Shown: positions 13,474 through 24,539 of the stretch, one piece after another
How positions within the stretch are numbered: the stretch's first letter is position 1
Layout of the letters: each line of letters starts with the position of its first letter
Source of the DNA: Oehlia diaphana
Taxonomy: Eukaryota; Glomeromycota; Glomeromycetes; Glomerales; Glomeraceae
Reading direction: 5' to 3'
Length of the DNA stretch: 41,875 bases
NCBI GenBank assembly: GCA_003833135.1
Contig: QZLH01000426.1
Location: forward strand, 1 to 41,875
The notes under the pieces: generated by a model
Seen by the model: only the letters and a program-made list of their open reading frames with translations
The model's database searches: none
What the model was told of the DNA's origin: nothing
Translations under genes and position numbers: made by a program

Positions 13474-14409
13474 ATGTCTCAACATAGATCGAAAGTTAAT
13501 GGTAAAGTTGTTGAGACGTCTCTCGATTTACGAGGAAAACATGACTTCGTAGTCGTGAAATTGGACGACGGTGTTCAATTCGAATTTCCTGTGCCAACTA
13601 TTCAGGAAATTCGTGATAGATTTTTCTTTAAAAAGGCAAAAACTCAACCTGATAAACCAGCTCGTCCACCAAATAAGTTTTTTATTTTTCGTTCTATTTT
13701 TCAAGCGGCTATCTGTAATTTAAAATTTCAAGTTCCAACTGTTTCTTGTCTTGCGAGTGAAGCTTGGAAAAAGTGTACTCCTGAGGTTATCGAGTTATTT
13801 ACAAAACTTGCAAATACCGCAAAACTTGAACATGGATATATCAATCCTGGATATGTTTATAAACCTAATAGGAAACAACGTCATACGAAACCTCAAATTA
13901 ATCCTGGTAATTTAATGAGTCCTATGATTTCTCTCTCATGTTCACCAACCTCTCCAATTTGGACTTCTCCTTCAAGATCAAATTCATTTATGCAACAAGA
14001 ATCACGTCCTTCAATCTCTTTTGCGTTACAAACAAACTCGTTTACAACTTTTGAAAATTTTCAGACAACTTTTCCTGCTCAATATACTTATGCTATGATT
14101 GATCCTCCATTTCATTATATGCCTCCTAATGAATCGTCTCACATTCATTACCAACATTCTCAACACCCTAATATGTATATTCCACATATACCACACAATG
14201 AAGTATCAATCGATCAATTTAACGCGTTTAGAAATTCTCATAATTCTTACACTCACGATATTAATACTATTTTGTCTATGAGAAAGAATGATAATGTAAG
14301 GTCAAAAGAATCCAGTCTTGTCGATCAGCCTTTGGATAGATATAAAATTATGCAAGAAATTCGTCCAGAACGTGAGGATAAAACTTCTATAGTGGAGAAT
14401 AATCATTGA
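13474..14409 (+). CDS. MATA_HMG-type HMG-box transcription factor
   Basis: A single uninterrupted frame gives 311 residues. The HMG box spans about 64-133. It opens with RPPNKFFIFRS, has the conserved Trp in SEAWKK (about 95-100), and closes with HGYINPGYVYKPNRK, the PGYxYKP ending typical of fungal MATA_HMG and Ste11-like boxes. The N-terminal 60 residues are compact and mixed in charge. The C-terminal 170 residues are Ser, Thr, Asn, Pro, His and Tyr-rich and probably disordered, as in an activation region. A nuclear DNA-bending regulator is expected. These genes are expanded in Rhizophagus, so this should not be read as the mating-type locus. The ATG lies two bases after a TTGTGCAG acceptor-like site. 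No partner gene of a mating-type locus (HD1/HD2) is visible nearby. Confidence 0.88.
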   Translation: MSQHRSKVNGKVVETSLDLRGKHDFVVVKLDDGVQFEFPVPTIQEIRDRFFFKKAKTQPDKPARPPNKFFIFRSIFQAAICNLKFQVPTVSCLASEAWKKCTPEVIELFTKLANTAKLEHGYINPGYVYKPNRKQRHTKPQINPGNLMSPMISLSCSPTSPIWTSPSRSNSFMQQESRPSISFALQTNSFTTFENFQTTFPAQYTYAMIDPPFHYMPPNESSHIHYQHSQHPNMYIPHIPHNEVSIDQFNAFRNSHNSYTHDINTILSMRKNDNVRSKESSLVDQPLDRYKIMQEIRPEREDKTSIVENNH

Positions 14410-15800
14410 TTGAATTTTTTATTTACTAAATAATTAATTAGTCTTAAAATTTTATGCTTTATTTTGACTATATAGTATAAAAAATTAACGCGTTTGTGAC
14501 AACTTTATTATAAGTTATAACAAAAAAAAAAAAAAAAAATCATTCAAATTAAGTTTTAATTATGATTTAACTACATTCCTTTATATTTCCCCCCATATTG
14601 TAATTTATTCTCGTTTTATCGTTAATTATTCTCTTTTACCAATTTCAATTTATATTACATAAAATTATTTACTCTTTCTTTCTAAGCTATTTAGTACTTA
14701 GTATTACAATATGCAAATTATTTTTTTTTTGGTCAAAATTAAAATAAATATGATCCCATTGATTTTTCACAAAGATTTGTTCTAATCACATATCCGTGTT
14801 TAAAAATAATATTAATGAGCCAAGCTTCTCCATAGCTACATCAATAGAAGAATTGACCAGCTTGTTACTGGTCTGATTATGTTGGCAATAACTTCCACCA
14901 TTTTAAGTTAGTCATACGACTATCTTTTGTATGTAAAAGCTTAGCAATAAAATAATATAATCTCTCATTTTCTAGTTTGAATAATGTGCAGAATGTGCAC
15001 GCATATGCTCCGCACATGACCAAAAATTTTTGTGGACTGTATGTAATTTTGCACATTCTGCTATTTTCCGCACGTTTCCACACATTTCCGCACATTACAC
15101 GGGATAAAACGGTTAATCAATTTTTTATTTTTAACATGATATAATAATAACTGCTTTAACTGCTTTGTTGTATTGTTGATTGTTTTTGTAACAAAATAAG
15201 GTTTTTTAGTTTTTACAATTTTATGTGTATAAAAAAATCTCAAATCAGTTCGTGATAAATCTCGTGTAACCATGAATGGAGTCATATTGTTTTAAGTTCT
15301 TGGCAATTATCTCTATAGGGTAACCTATCAGTTTCATATTTTATCTCTACTGACTCCATGTTCTTATCTTATATAGTTACCTGAGATAGTTATGTAAAAC
15401 AAAATACAATAAAATCCTTTGGAAATTATGGCCACAGTATTGAAAGGTAAGTCTTTGCGCGTTTTGTTTTGAAGTTATCTCTTCCCTGGTACTTATAAGT
15501 TTTTCTTTCTCGCTAGAAATCTCAGTAGAAATCTTAAGTAGAACAACCTTTTATACTTAACTGTGAATGACACCTGTTAAGTTTCCTGCTTTACCGCCAA
15601 CAATGCAGCTGAGAAACACTCCCGACTTTCCTGTAACCTAACAATAATAATGAATTGGGTGAGAACATGTTGAGCAAAGTATTCACCTTAATTAAAGTTA
15701 AGTATCTTATAAGTCAATTTTGAAGTGGACGGATCGCAGTTCTTGGTGCTTTGCCTTACCAGAATTTGTTTCCTTTCTGTCACAATATTAATATAACTGT
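14410..15800. other. Intergenic region downstream of HMG-box gene
   Basis: No supported gene is seen. It contains the 3' flank of the HMG gene, an A17 run near 14522, a degenerate TGTGCGGAAA-like repeat cluster at 14990-15105 (listed separately), and a 700-base tail less AT-rich than its surroundings. That tail may be a relic of coding or transposon DNA, but no frame stays open long enough to call. Confidence 0.5.
14990..15105. repeat. Degenerate TGTGCGGAAA-type short repeat cluster
   Basis: On the minus strand, variants of TGTGCGGAAA (TGTGCGGAAA, TGTGTGGAAA, CGTGCGGAAA, TGTGCAGAAT and similar) recur several times at roughly 10-base or longer spacing. They alternate with AATGTGCA words, some of them on the opposite strand. 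It stands out from the AT-rich surroundings. No function is visible. Confidence 0.5.
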
Positions 15801-16608
15801 CAATTTTCATTTTTTTTATTAGAATGAAAGAAAAAATCACACTTTGGTTTATGAATTTCGGGAATCTCTCAGTACGGCGGCATCTGCAGTGGATGAGAAG
15901 TTATGAAAGTAGTTGTCTGCTCGGTTATCTCTTCTTCATATCTTGCTGCTTGTTCTCCCCACTTCCAGGGCACAAAGAGTATTCAACGCCATTGCCTCAT
16001 CCTTGTGCTGTACGCAAATAATGACGTGATTTATGAAAAGCGTGAATTATTAAAGGTATTAGCAAATAGAGACTAACATTCGCCCGAACTTAGTGAAGCG
16101 GATGATGAGGGGAACCGGGCAATCAATGTGTACGACTATTCTTAGAGGTAACCAGCACAGAAACTGAAATCGGCTGATGTAACTGAGCACATAGCTTTGA
16201 TGGTATCCCCTATAGGTGAGATTGTCCTCCTTCGTTAAATATGTGATCCGTATATGTGTCGAAAGCATATGGCTCTAACATATTCCTTCTGTCATCGTAG
16301 TAGGAGTATGCCAGTGATGCCTCAATTGCCGTAAAGCGGAAATTGGAAACCAATAAGTGAACAAATAGCCTTAATATTTTGATCTGTTTTTGTGGAAATA
16401 TTTAATCTTCGCAAACTCCAACACCATTAGAAGGTAATTATCCATATATATTTATTATTCATTAGATATGTTAATAAACCTTTCATTATCTTGATCATTT
16501 ATTTTTTAGATACCACTCAAAGATAAGAGAAGCTGTTACACCGGTATTAGAAGTACCGAAAATTTTCGAAATTTGCAGCGTGAAGTTTACCACAAATGCT
16601 TTTAAATT

Positions 16609-16843
16609 ATGCTTCAACCTCTATTGGAAAAGACGGATGCGTTATTTTTTGGGATTAATGGACGTCAGATGACTTTCGCTGCTTCTAAATATGTTAAAAC
16701 ATACAGCAAACAATCAAAGCAAAGTAAGTGATATTTCCAGACTTGATAATTATCGACATTGCATTTTACATCTATTAAATCTATTCATTTTACTAGGTGA
16801 TAATACATTAGCATCATCCGATGATGAACAACATTTTGGATAG
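16609..16843 (+). CDS. Possible small two-exon gene or transposase fragment
   Basis: Exon 16609-16723 and exon 16797-16843 join across an intron with a GTAAGT donor and a TTTACTAG acceptor, giving 53 residues and a TAG stop. The same frame continues upstream of the ATG through a TAA at about 16603 into about 30 more coding-like residues after another acceptor-like TTTTTTAG at 16510. So this may be the tail of a larger broken gene rather than a true small gene. The exon text (PLLEKTDALFFGING) weakly resembles transposase segments known from this lineage. No domain is certain. Confidence 0.25.
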
Positions 16844-17680
16844 GATTGTAATATTCTATTACTGTCATGAACTATATTTTAATTTGTTCAAGAACAGTTT
16901 ATAAGAATCTTGAATATGGATAGCTCATACAAATGTCCTCGACGTGAACATAAACATGTGGGGTAAAAGAAAAGAGAATTGTTTAAAGTCAGTCATACTT
17001 ACAACTCTTTTTTTGCATTACTCTCCAATGCAAAGACAATTTCTAGATCAACCTTTTACGATGAACCCGATCAAATTTACAAAATTTGAATTATATGTAC
17101 AATTTTTATAAACAAATTGAGTAATTCTTCAACAAAAGAAGAATCTGTTGTTGAAGTGCTCAGAGATAATAATAGCAATTTCTTAGAAATTGTCCTACCT
17201 GATAACGTAAATTTAGAAGATAATCTCAAGATTACTTCGGAGGTCAATTTGCTGAAAATGGAAGATTCTTTTTTCGATCGAAGTAAGGAGACAATAAAAA
17301 CGTTGGTGGCCCAATTAGTAAATTACGATAAAGTTCTTCAAGAACATGTTGAAGCGGAAATCAATAGACGAAACAGTTTCCGAAATTATTTAAATTTTCT
17401 AAATATTTATAGAAAATAGAAATATTTTGTAATATATACAAAATTAGATTTAAAGGACATAGAATAATTATCCGATGATCTAATTTTATAAATATATATT
17501 ATACACACAATTAATTTCTTTTTTTAACATTTATTATTGTTATGAATATGCAAGATTATAAATATGATTGGAAGTCCGCTGCCATTGCCTGTGGAGAATG
17601 GTGGTATTATTATAGTACCTTCTCCTTATTAGAGTCTCTGTAGCATCTAAAGGCCAAGATCTGAGGTTTCCGTTGTCAAT

Positions 17681-18009
17681 ATGAAGTGGATTGGAGGAGG
17701 GAGATACACTTCACCATCAAGTCGACATCCGGGAAGTCCTCTCATGTATTTTAGAAGAATGGCAAGAAATATGATAGTTACAAATAATTTAATCCACGCA
17801 TACCATCATAAATTAAAGATATTGAGGCTTATAGACTCCAATCGAACGGATTCCGCCTCACGATATCTGCTGATATTCACAATTTTAATTTCTGGAGTAT
17901 ACTCTCCAAAAGAGAAGACTTACCGAATCTTTGTAGATACTATGAACTTACAAGACGTAGAAATTCCAAGAACTGTGGAATGGCTAATAGAACGTAATTA
18001 TTTATTATT
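17681..18009 (+). CDS. Unrecognised open frame, possibly first exon of a spliced gene
   Basis: The frame from ATG 17681 stays open and has mixed, coding-like composition up to about 17996, where a GTAATT donor-like site precedes AT-rich DNA. A TTTTAAG acceptor-like site follows at 18066. After that, about 50 coding-like bases continue until an in-frame stop. The N-terminus is Gly, Ser, Arg and Pro-rich; the middle has an alternating hydrophobic stretch. No family is recognised. It sits in a block of other broken coding-like pieces, so decay is as likely as function. Confidence 0.25.
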
Positions 18010-18746
18010 TAACTTGATTTTTCATTTGATTCATTGCATTTATATTAATTAATTGCTTTATTTTAAGCATGCGTTCAAGCTGCTCATAGGAATAGAACAG
18101 ATCGTCGAACATATGCGTAGAGAACGTTATCTAGAAGAGAATACAACAGCATTCTAATTTAGTATTGGCTATGCTTATAAAATTGAATTTTATTGAACTA
18201 ATTAAATTATTAAGTTTAATAATCCAAATTGACGAAGTCTTTATAAGTCCGGTTGGTCCAATAGCCCATCATTGTGATTCTATAAAACATTCAGTAATAC
18301 ATTACTTCAAACCATAATCGACCCGAAATTGGAAGAACTCAAACAAACGTCTACATCTTGTCGATCGTGGATCCTTCGTAGTGGGACTTACGTCGGAGAT
18401 GAGTTAGCAAAATATGCCGCTGCGATTCCCGAACCTCAAAAATGTTTGAAGACCATTGTTTTCCAGTATTAGATCAGTTTATAGTTAATATTTCTTGTGG
18501 CTATTGTGTCTATTACATATTAAATTTTTAAATTTTGTGGTGTACATAAAAACCATATTCAGTATTGAGGCAAAAGAATTCATTATGCTCATGTGCAGTA
18601 CACATATTTCTAACTTGTCATTTAATACTTGTAGGAGCCATTTTTATTAAGAATGATAAGTGCAAAATGCCCTGAACACATTGAATGCACGAAATAAAGA
18701 GTTCTCAGATTGTTATATTGTTTATAAAATGACCAATTAAGCAAAA

Positions 18747-18775
<29 letters not shown>
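18747..18775. repeat. AAT trinucleotide microsatellite
   Basis: About nine or ten uninterrupted AAT units lie 110 bases downstream (in the URI gene's sense) of the URI-like stop codon. Confidence 0.9.
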
Positions 18776-18777
<2 letters not shown>

Positions 18778-18886
18778 TTAACCTCTTAATTTTATTATAA
18801 TTACAATTTGTACAAAGACAATATATTTCCGCCTCTCTTAGTAATAAGGAATAGCATAAAAAGAAAATATGTATAGAAATTCAAAA

Positions 18887-20873
18887 TTATTCAAATTTTC
18901 CTTGTAACCTGGCAGCTTTAAATTTGGAAATTTTTTTAGGTTTCTCTTCTATTATTGGTTGCGAAGTTGATTTACTATCTTCAGCAATAAGATCTTCAGA
19001 ATCTTCCACGGTCTAAAACAAAAGTCGGGACAATTAATTATTTCAAAATTACAAAAAAAAAGAAAATCTTAAAATGTCATACTTACATCTTTAAATTGTT
19101 TTGGTTCAAGTATGGAAGTTAATCCACCTTCTTGAGCTATAAACTGTAACCGTTTTTGATGATATTCCGAACTTATCTAAAAAAATAATATATGTATATA
19201 TATGAATATATAATACAAATTCAATATACTAAAACATGCATCTCAAATTTTAAATAACCTCTTTCATCCAAATCTCATCTTCTAATGCTTCCACATCAAC
19301 GTCTTCAGAACGAACCTCTTTTTCCACAACAGTTGATTTGACTGGTGAATTTGTAATGCGTTGAGAATTTTTTGTAGTAATATTCTCTTTTACACTTCCA
19401 ATGGAAACAGTTGAAGGTGTAGGTTTACGTGTTTCTTGTGGAGTATATAATAAATTAGATCGCCTTCCTGATTTGAACAATGATGTAGGCTTTTTTCTTT
19501 CTTCAGGTTTATTTAAAGGTGAAATGAAATCTATGTCTTCCGGTGTAATTTTTTCCACGTCTGTTGATTGCTCACTTTGTTTTGCCTTCTTCAGCATATG
19601 CGCGTAAATATCAGCTGGTGATCGAATTTCTTGTGCTTTTGAAGATTGATTAGCGAATGTAACTTTTTTATTATGTTTAACTGTTGATTTTTCTTTTACT
19701 CTCTCCTCCACTGTCACCTCATCCTCTTCATATTCTTCTTCAGAATGTATTTCGTCATCTTCCTCAACTTCATCATCCCAATATTCTTCATCTTCTTCTT
19801 CTTCTTCTTCCTCCTCTTCTTCACCTTCTACTTCTTCTTCATAATCATCTTCATCTGATCCCAAAAAATTTTCTCGTCTTAATTCCTCCTCTTCCTCTTT
19901 AATTAACTCATCCAAATATCCAAATCGATCTTCATTACTTTTAGGAGTATCTTTGCCGAGATCTTAGAAATATAAATTGATAAATCATATTTAACGTGTA
20001 AAATAGAATAATATATCAATTTTACCTTTAACAGCTTTTTTCTCTTTAACTTGTCGTTTATCTTTCTTTTCATCATCAGAATTATATGCTTCCATAATAT
20101 CCACAAAAGGTAATCCTTCTTCGTTAAACTATGTCCAATATAAAAAATTAACGACTTCATTTTTTTTAAAAAAAAAAATTGTATATATAATTATATAAAA
20201 AGATCATTTTTCTTATATACCTTTGATTCCTGTAAACCTGAAAGATCCAGAATATTTGAAGACAATCCAATTTTTGTTCGTTGATTTTCAAGTTGTAATT
20301 CCAAATCATTGATAGTTTTGCTCACCACTAATTATAATAATTATAATATAGGTGATTCACATCTAAAAAAAAATTCTTGATAAATGACAATCGAAGAAAT
20401 CGATTTTTATTTTTTTTTCTATTATTGATCACTTACTATCCATTCTTCTTTCTACTATTCCAATGGATTGTTTTGTTGATCGTTCTACAAACCAATTATC
20501 ACCAAGCATCGCCAAAATTTCATTAGTATGGATTAATTTTCCTGGCATGAATGCTAATTTGCCAATTGGTACCTAAATAATAAAAATTTTTAAAATTTTG
20601 TAATTATTTATATTATATATATAAATAAATCTCCATTAATTAAAGAGAAAAAAGGTTTTTTGAAAAAAGGAAAAAAAAAAAAAAATTTTTTTTTACGTTT
20701 AAACTCACCATAACTTTATGTTCGGTTTCATGATCTAATTCTCTCAAAGTATCTTTTAAGGATTTATAATCTCGTTCATAATTTTTCCAAGTTTTTATAG
20801 TTTCTGAAGTATTAATTATTACTTGTTCTAATTTTGAACGATATAATTGTGTTTGTTCCGGTGTCATTGCCAT
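18887..20873 (-). CDS. BUD27: URI1/Bud27-type unconventional prefoldin (RPB5 interactor)
   Basis: Seven exons join in frame: 20873-20709, 20572-20437, 20327-20221, 20128-20026, 19962-19259, 19176-19087 and 19012-18887. They give 476 residues. The N-terminal 100 residues are a prefoldin alpha fold: helix, then VPIGKLAFMPGKL and LGDNWFVERS, closely matching URI/Bud27. A long acidic tract occupies about 207-253, and an RVxF-like KKVTF motif (about 269-273) could bind PP1 phosphatase. The C-terminus ends KKISKFKAAR, the conserved C-terminal motif of Bud27 (DUF3835 region). The family acts as a cytoplasmic co-chaperone with Rpb5 in assembly of RNA polymerases and in TOR-linked translation control. 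Two ATGs lie close together; 20873 was chosen, and 20867 is possible. An upstream ATG in the same frame near 20990 would add a Phe/Lys-rich stretch and is unlikely. Confidence 0.92.
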
Positions 20874-21439
20874 TTGTTTATATTGCTTAATGAAGAAAAA
20901 AAAGATTTTGAAATATGACAAAAAAAAAAAAAAATTTTTAGGTCGATAATGACGATTTGTTGGTTGATACTTGATAGTCTCAAATGACAAAAAAATTAGC
21001 CAATCATTTTTATTTATCCTGTAGATAATTAATTCATTCGTTGATTTGATCCGTCATTTTTTAAGATATCTGAATTTCTGAATTATTTTTTTTTTAATCT
21101 TAGTAAAGGTGTCATCTTAATATGGGTGAATATTGATACCTTGTTTTACATAATCTTCATCTTGGAGATCAAATTTTTTTAATAATTATGATGGCATTAT
21201 AGTTATCTAGCTATGACATCTAATGCCTGTTGATTAAGATGAGAGTTCAGAGCGCATACATACATGAAAATCAAAAAAAAATTTATAATATCATGATACC
21301 TCAGTATATGAATTGGTTTAGCCGATGGAGTTGCTGAATCTGAAAATCCAAGACCAACATCAAAAATTAGCGTAGTCATATGTATATTAAAATTGTGTTA
21401 TTCAGTTACAATAAATAAAAATAAAGAAATAAATTTGAT

Positions 21440-21478
21440 ATTCATTTTTTTTTATTTATTAATTTTTTTTTTTTTGTT

Positions 21479-21514
<36 letters not shown>

Positions 21515-21890
21515 ATAGATCATTTCGTTAGTATAAATTTTTTTAACAGAGGAGATATTTTTTAATAGAGAATTTTGGTACTTTTTTTTTTTAATAGGAC
21601 AGGAGTTTTTTTTTTGATATAGAGAATTTTTTTAATAGGTGGCAAAGAATCTTTGAATTTTTTTTTTAATAGGAAAATGTGTTTTTTGATGGAAGATTTT
21701 TGTTAGAAATTTTTCTTTAATCGGGATATTTTTTTTGATTGAGAATTTCATTAGAGAATTGTTTGTTTAAAATTTTTTTTATTTATTTGATGGAGAATTT
21801 TGTTTAGAAATCTTAATAGAAAATTTATTGAAATATTTTTTTTTTAATAAGTGTATATTTTGGCTTGAAATTTTTTTTTTATAAAATATT
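21440..21890 (+). repeat. T-rich degenerate tandem repeat
   Basis: Units of about 25-45 bases consist of a T tract followed by AATAG(A/G) and AGAATTT-like words, repeated at least eight times with much variation (for example near 21541, 21590, 21630, 21668, 21735, 21790). It may be an expanded, decaying satellite next to the assembly gap. Confidence 0.55.
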
Positions 21891-21898
21891 TCATTGGA

Positions 21899-21939
21899 NN
21901 NNNNNNNNNNNNNNNNNNNNNNNNNNNNNNNNNNNNNNN
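21899..21939. other. Assembly gap (41 N)
   Basis: Unknown bases lie inside a poly-T/poly-A region, so the true length is uncertain. Confidence 0.99.
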
Positions 21940-21974
21940 TTTTTCTTTAAAAAAAAAAAAAAAAAAAAAATAAA

Positions 21975-22006
<32 letters not shown>

Positions 22007-22014
22007 TTTTTTTT

Positions 22015-22045
<31 letters not shown>

Positions 22046-22089
22046 AATTGATACATATCACAACAACCACTTCAATAAATTTTGAAATA

Positions 22090-24199
22090 CTAACTGACTA
22101 CTGTAGGACAAGACGGAAGGACTAACGGAAGGATTGGGGAGGGTGCTGGACAAATATCACCATCATCTTTCAAAATATTATTAACTCCACCAAAAATAAT
22201 TCTACGATTGTTTTGTAAATTTACTAAATGTTTTTTAATAATATTGATTTCTAAATCAGTTAGTCTTTCCGTAATTTTAAAATGTTCTGAAAATTCAAAT
22301 AAACTAGATAAATGAGACTCTATATTATTTCTTAAATCTTTGAAAAGATCTAATAATTCACGTAAATTATTATCTAAAGCAATAAATAATTTTTGACATT
22401 TTAAAGCAGTTTCAGAATCAATTTCACCTAAATTATCAACTTTTTTCGTAAATTTCGTTATTAAAGTTTTTAACCAAGCAGTTAATGATTTACCATTAAC
22501 TCTAAATGATTTTAATTCATCTTTCAACTTTTCTACTTGTTTTATGATTCTTTCACAATAAACTTGTAATGTATTCATTTCATCCATTGCTGATAGAGTA
22601 TTATTAATAATATTATCAACATTATTAACTAACCCTTTAAAATTTTTCGTCAATGGAAAATATTCATCACCTCCTATAAGTGGTATCATCCGTAAAATAT
22701 TTCTTCTCTTTTTTAAAGATAAATATTTTGCTAAATTTTCAACATTTTGTTGAAATATGAAAGCATAAGTTACTTCTTGATTATACATATCTAATAATGT
22801 CCTTTTTGTATTATCTAAACTTTCAGTATATTTTACTAAATTTGTGTATAACTCTTCTTCACCTTCTACTCTATCCCCTTCTTCTTTTTGTTGTGATGAT
22901 AATGATGATGATGTTGATGCTGATGATGCTGATGATGCTGATGACGATGCTTTTTGTGTTCTAGGTGTTTTAGGATTTTGCCGTTTATCGAGATCAAATA
23001 ATTCGAGAAATGATGTGGTAGCTTTTAATTTTCTTACATAATCCTCAAGTTTATCGTCTATAACTGGCTTAGTAAATTGATTATTATCTTTATGATAAAT
23101 TTTACGGAAGTAAATTAGATTTTTTTTTTTTTTAAAGGAAAAAAAGATGATATTTGAGAAATTAAAATATTACAATAAAGAATTTAAATTTATACGTACA
23201 AGGTGGAATAACCAATTCCTCAACTAATGAATGAGTCTGATTTAAACGAATATATTAGTAAAATGAATAAAACCTTTTTTTTTTTTAATTAAAAAAAATC
23301 AATTTACCTTATGAGAAAAATACGAAACGGTAAAAATTATGAATAACAAAGTAATGATAATGATAAAATTCCAGAATCCTACGTGATTATTCAATTTCAT
23401 CAAAAAATTATTGAAAAATTTGTACTTGATCACTTTATTATGAAGTTTGTGTTTCGAACATCTATTTGATGTGTCTAACGCGATACCATTCTCATCACTA
23501 TAGTCATCGTTTTCATCAAAATCATCTCCATCACTGCTTACATTTTCTTCTTCTTCGGCAAAATCATGTACTTTTTTTTTTTAAAAAAAAAAAGGATAGA
23601 AGCTTAATAATTGAAATTTTTTATAAAAAAGAAAAAAAAAGATCGCTCGTATAAGGAACTAGAGACTTACAATTGTCGACTTTTTCTAAATCCACGATAA
23701 CACCATCTTTAAATCTCAGTTGGTGAGTATATTTTCTTTTATTATAATTACTTCTTAGTTTAGGTTCGATCACAGCATTAGTGTCTGAAATAAAATCATT
23801 TCCTAATCTAAATTCCACATCAGATTCTTTCAATACTAAAACATTACATATTTTCTTTTCAACCTTTTTATCATTACCCGGAGGAGTAGTGGTAGAACCA
23901 TTAATTCTAATATTATTTAGTCCACTAGCAGAATTCTCGAATGAAATTGTTAACGCACAAACGCCGGCAATATTTGAAAATTTATTATTTCTTAGTTGAT
24001 TACTATTTGTTACTTTACCAAAACGATATCTGTTACAATCTAATCCATGGTCTACAAATCTCTTTAAAGACATAATAGAATAAGCTTGCGATGGATTTAA
24101 GTATCCATGAAATTCATTATGCAATGTTGTATCTTCATATTTAAATTGATATATTTTCTTTCTTTTTTTATTTGAACCTTTGTTAAAAAAGTATACCAT
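22090..24199 (-). CDS. Unrecognised single-pass membrane protein with helical C-terminal half
   Basis: Four exons join in frame: 24199-23671, 23570-23308, 23236-23200 and 23087-22090. They give 608 residues. Introns are GT-AG; the acceptors at 23571 and 23088 are poor in pyrimidines. Residues 1-176 are basic at the start, then a mixed globular segment. An acidic stretch (about 181-210) follows, then one membrane helix near 241-260 (FWNFIIIITLLFIIFTVSYF). After it come a Ser/Ala-rich linker of short repeats (about 307-330) and a long, mostly helical region rich in Leu, Asn and Lys (about 345-590), with a Pro-rich tail. I do not recognise a family. The layout recalls organelle or nuclear-envelope membrane proteins with coiled coils, but that is only an architectural likeness. 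The start is the first ATG of the open frame. Confidence 0.7.
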
Positions 24200-24509
24200 C
24201 TTTTGTTCGTGTTTAAAAAATAAAAAAATAGTTATTTAAAGAAATAAAGTTTGGTATATTTTAAGATTAAACGGTAAGTTATAAAAAAAACGGAGAGAAG
24301 AAAAAATTTTTTTTTTAAGCAAAACGGTACTTTTTGCGCATAAAAAATTTTCGATTTTTTTTTATTTATACATGTTTTTGGGTTATATTATAATAAATTA
24401 ACCTATTGTGACAATGCATCATTCTACATTTGGAAAGAAATTTTTCACCAATAAACAAATGATACGGATTAACTATATGAAAATGAATACAAATTTGTTT
24501 AATACATAA

Positions 24510-24539
24510 TAAAATTTCCGAAAATTTTCGGAAATTTTA
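24510..24539. repeat. 30-base perfect palindrome
   Basis: The two halves (core CCGAAAATTTTCGG flanked by AAAATTT and AAATTTT) are exact reverse complements with no loop. It lies about 310 bases upstream of the membrane-protein ATG. It could be a protein-binding operator or simple cruciform-forming DNA. Confidence 0.7.

Larger units (their letters stand above)
15801..18722 (+). pseudogene. Cluster of decayed or unassigned coding-like fragments
   Basis: Base composition is more balanced than in flanking DNA, and codon-like stretches appear in several plus-strand frames with stops or frame changes between them. Candidate pieces are 15824-16021, 16517-16843 (with intron-like breaks), 17117-17419 (no ATG in frame), 17681-18009 (followed by a donor-like GTAATT and an acceptor-like TTTTAAG at 18066) and about 18300-18470. 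The segment near 16540-16720 weakly recalls transposase text abundant in this lineage, but I cannot confirm this. It is best read as one or more decayed mobile-element genes or fast-evolving lineage genes. Confidence 0.35.
20874..22089. other. Low-complexity intergenic region with assembly gap
   Basis: No gene is seen. From about 21440 the plus strand is dominated by poly-T runs and a degenerate word like TTTTTTAATAGAGAATTT that recurs with variations until about 21890. A run of 41 N occupies 21899-21939, and further T/A homopolymers continue to 22045. Base calls near homopolymers are unreliable. Confidence 0.7.

Noticed and set aside
13474..14409. Reading the HMG-box gene as the mating-type locus
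   Set aside because: MATA_HMG-like genes are expanded in Rhizophagus, and the putative MAT locus there is of homeodomain type; no HD1/HD2 gene is visible here.
19684..19902. Leu/His-rich plus-strand open frame
   Set aside because: It is the reverse strand of the acidic Glu-rich tract of the URI-like gene.
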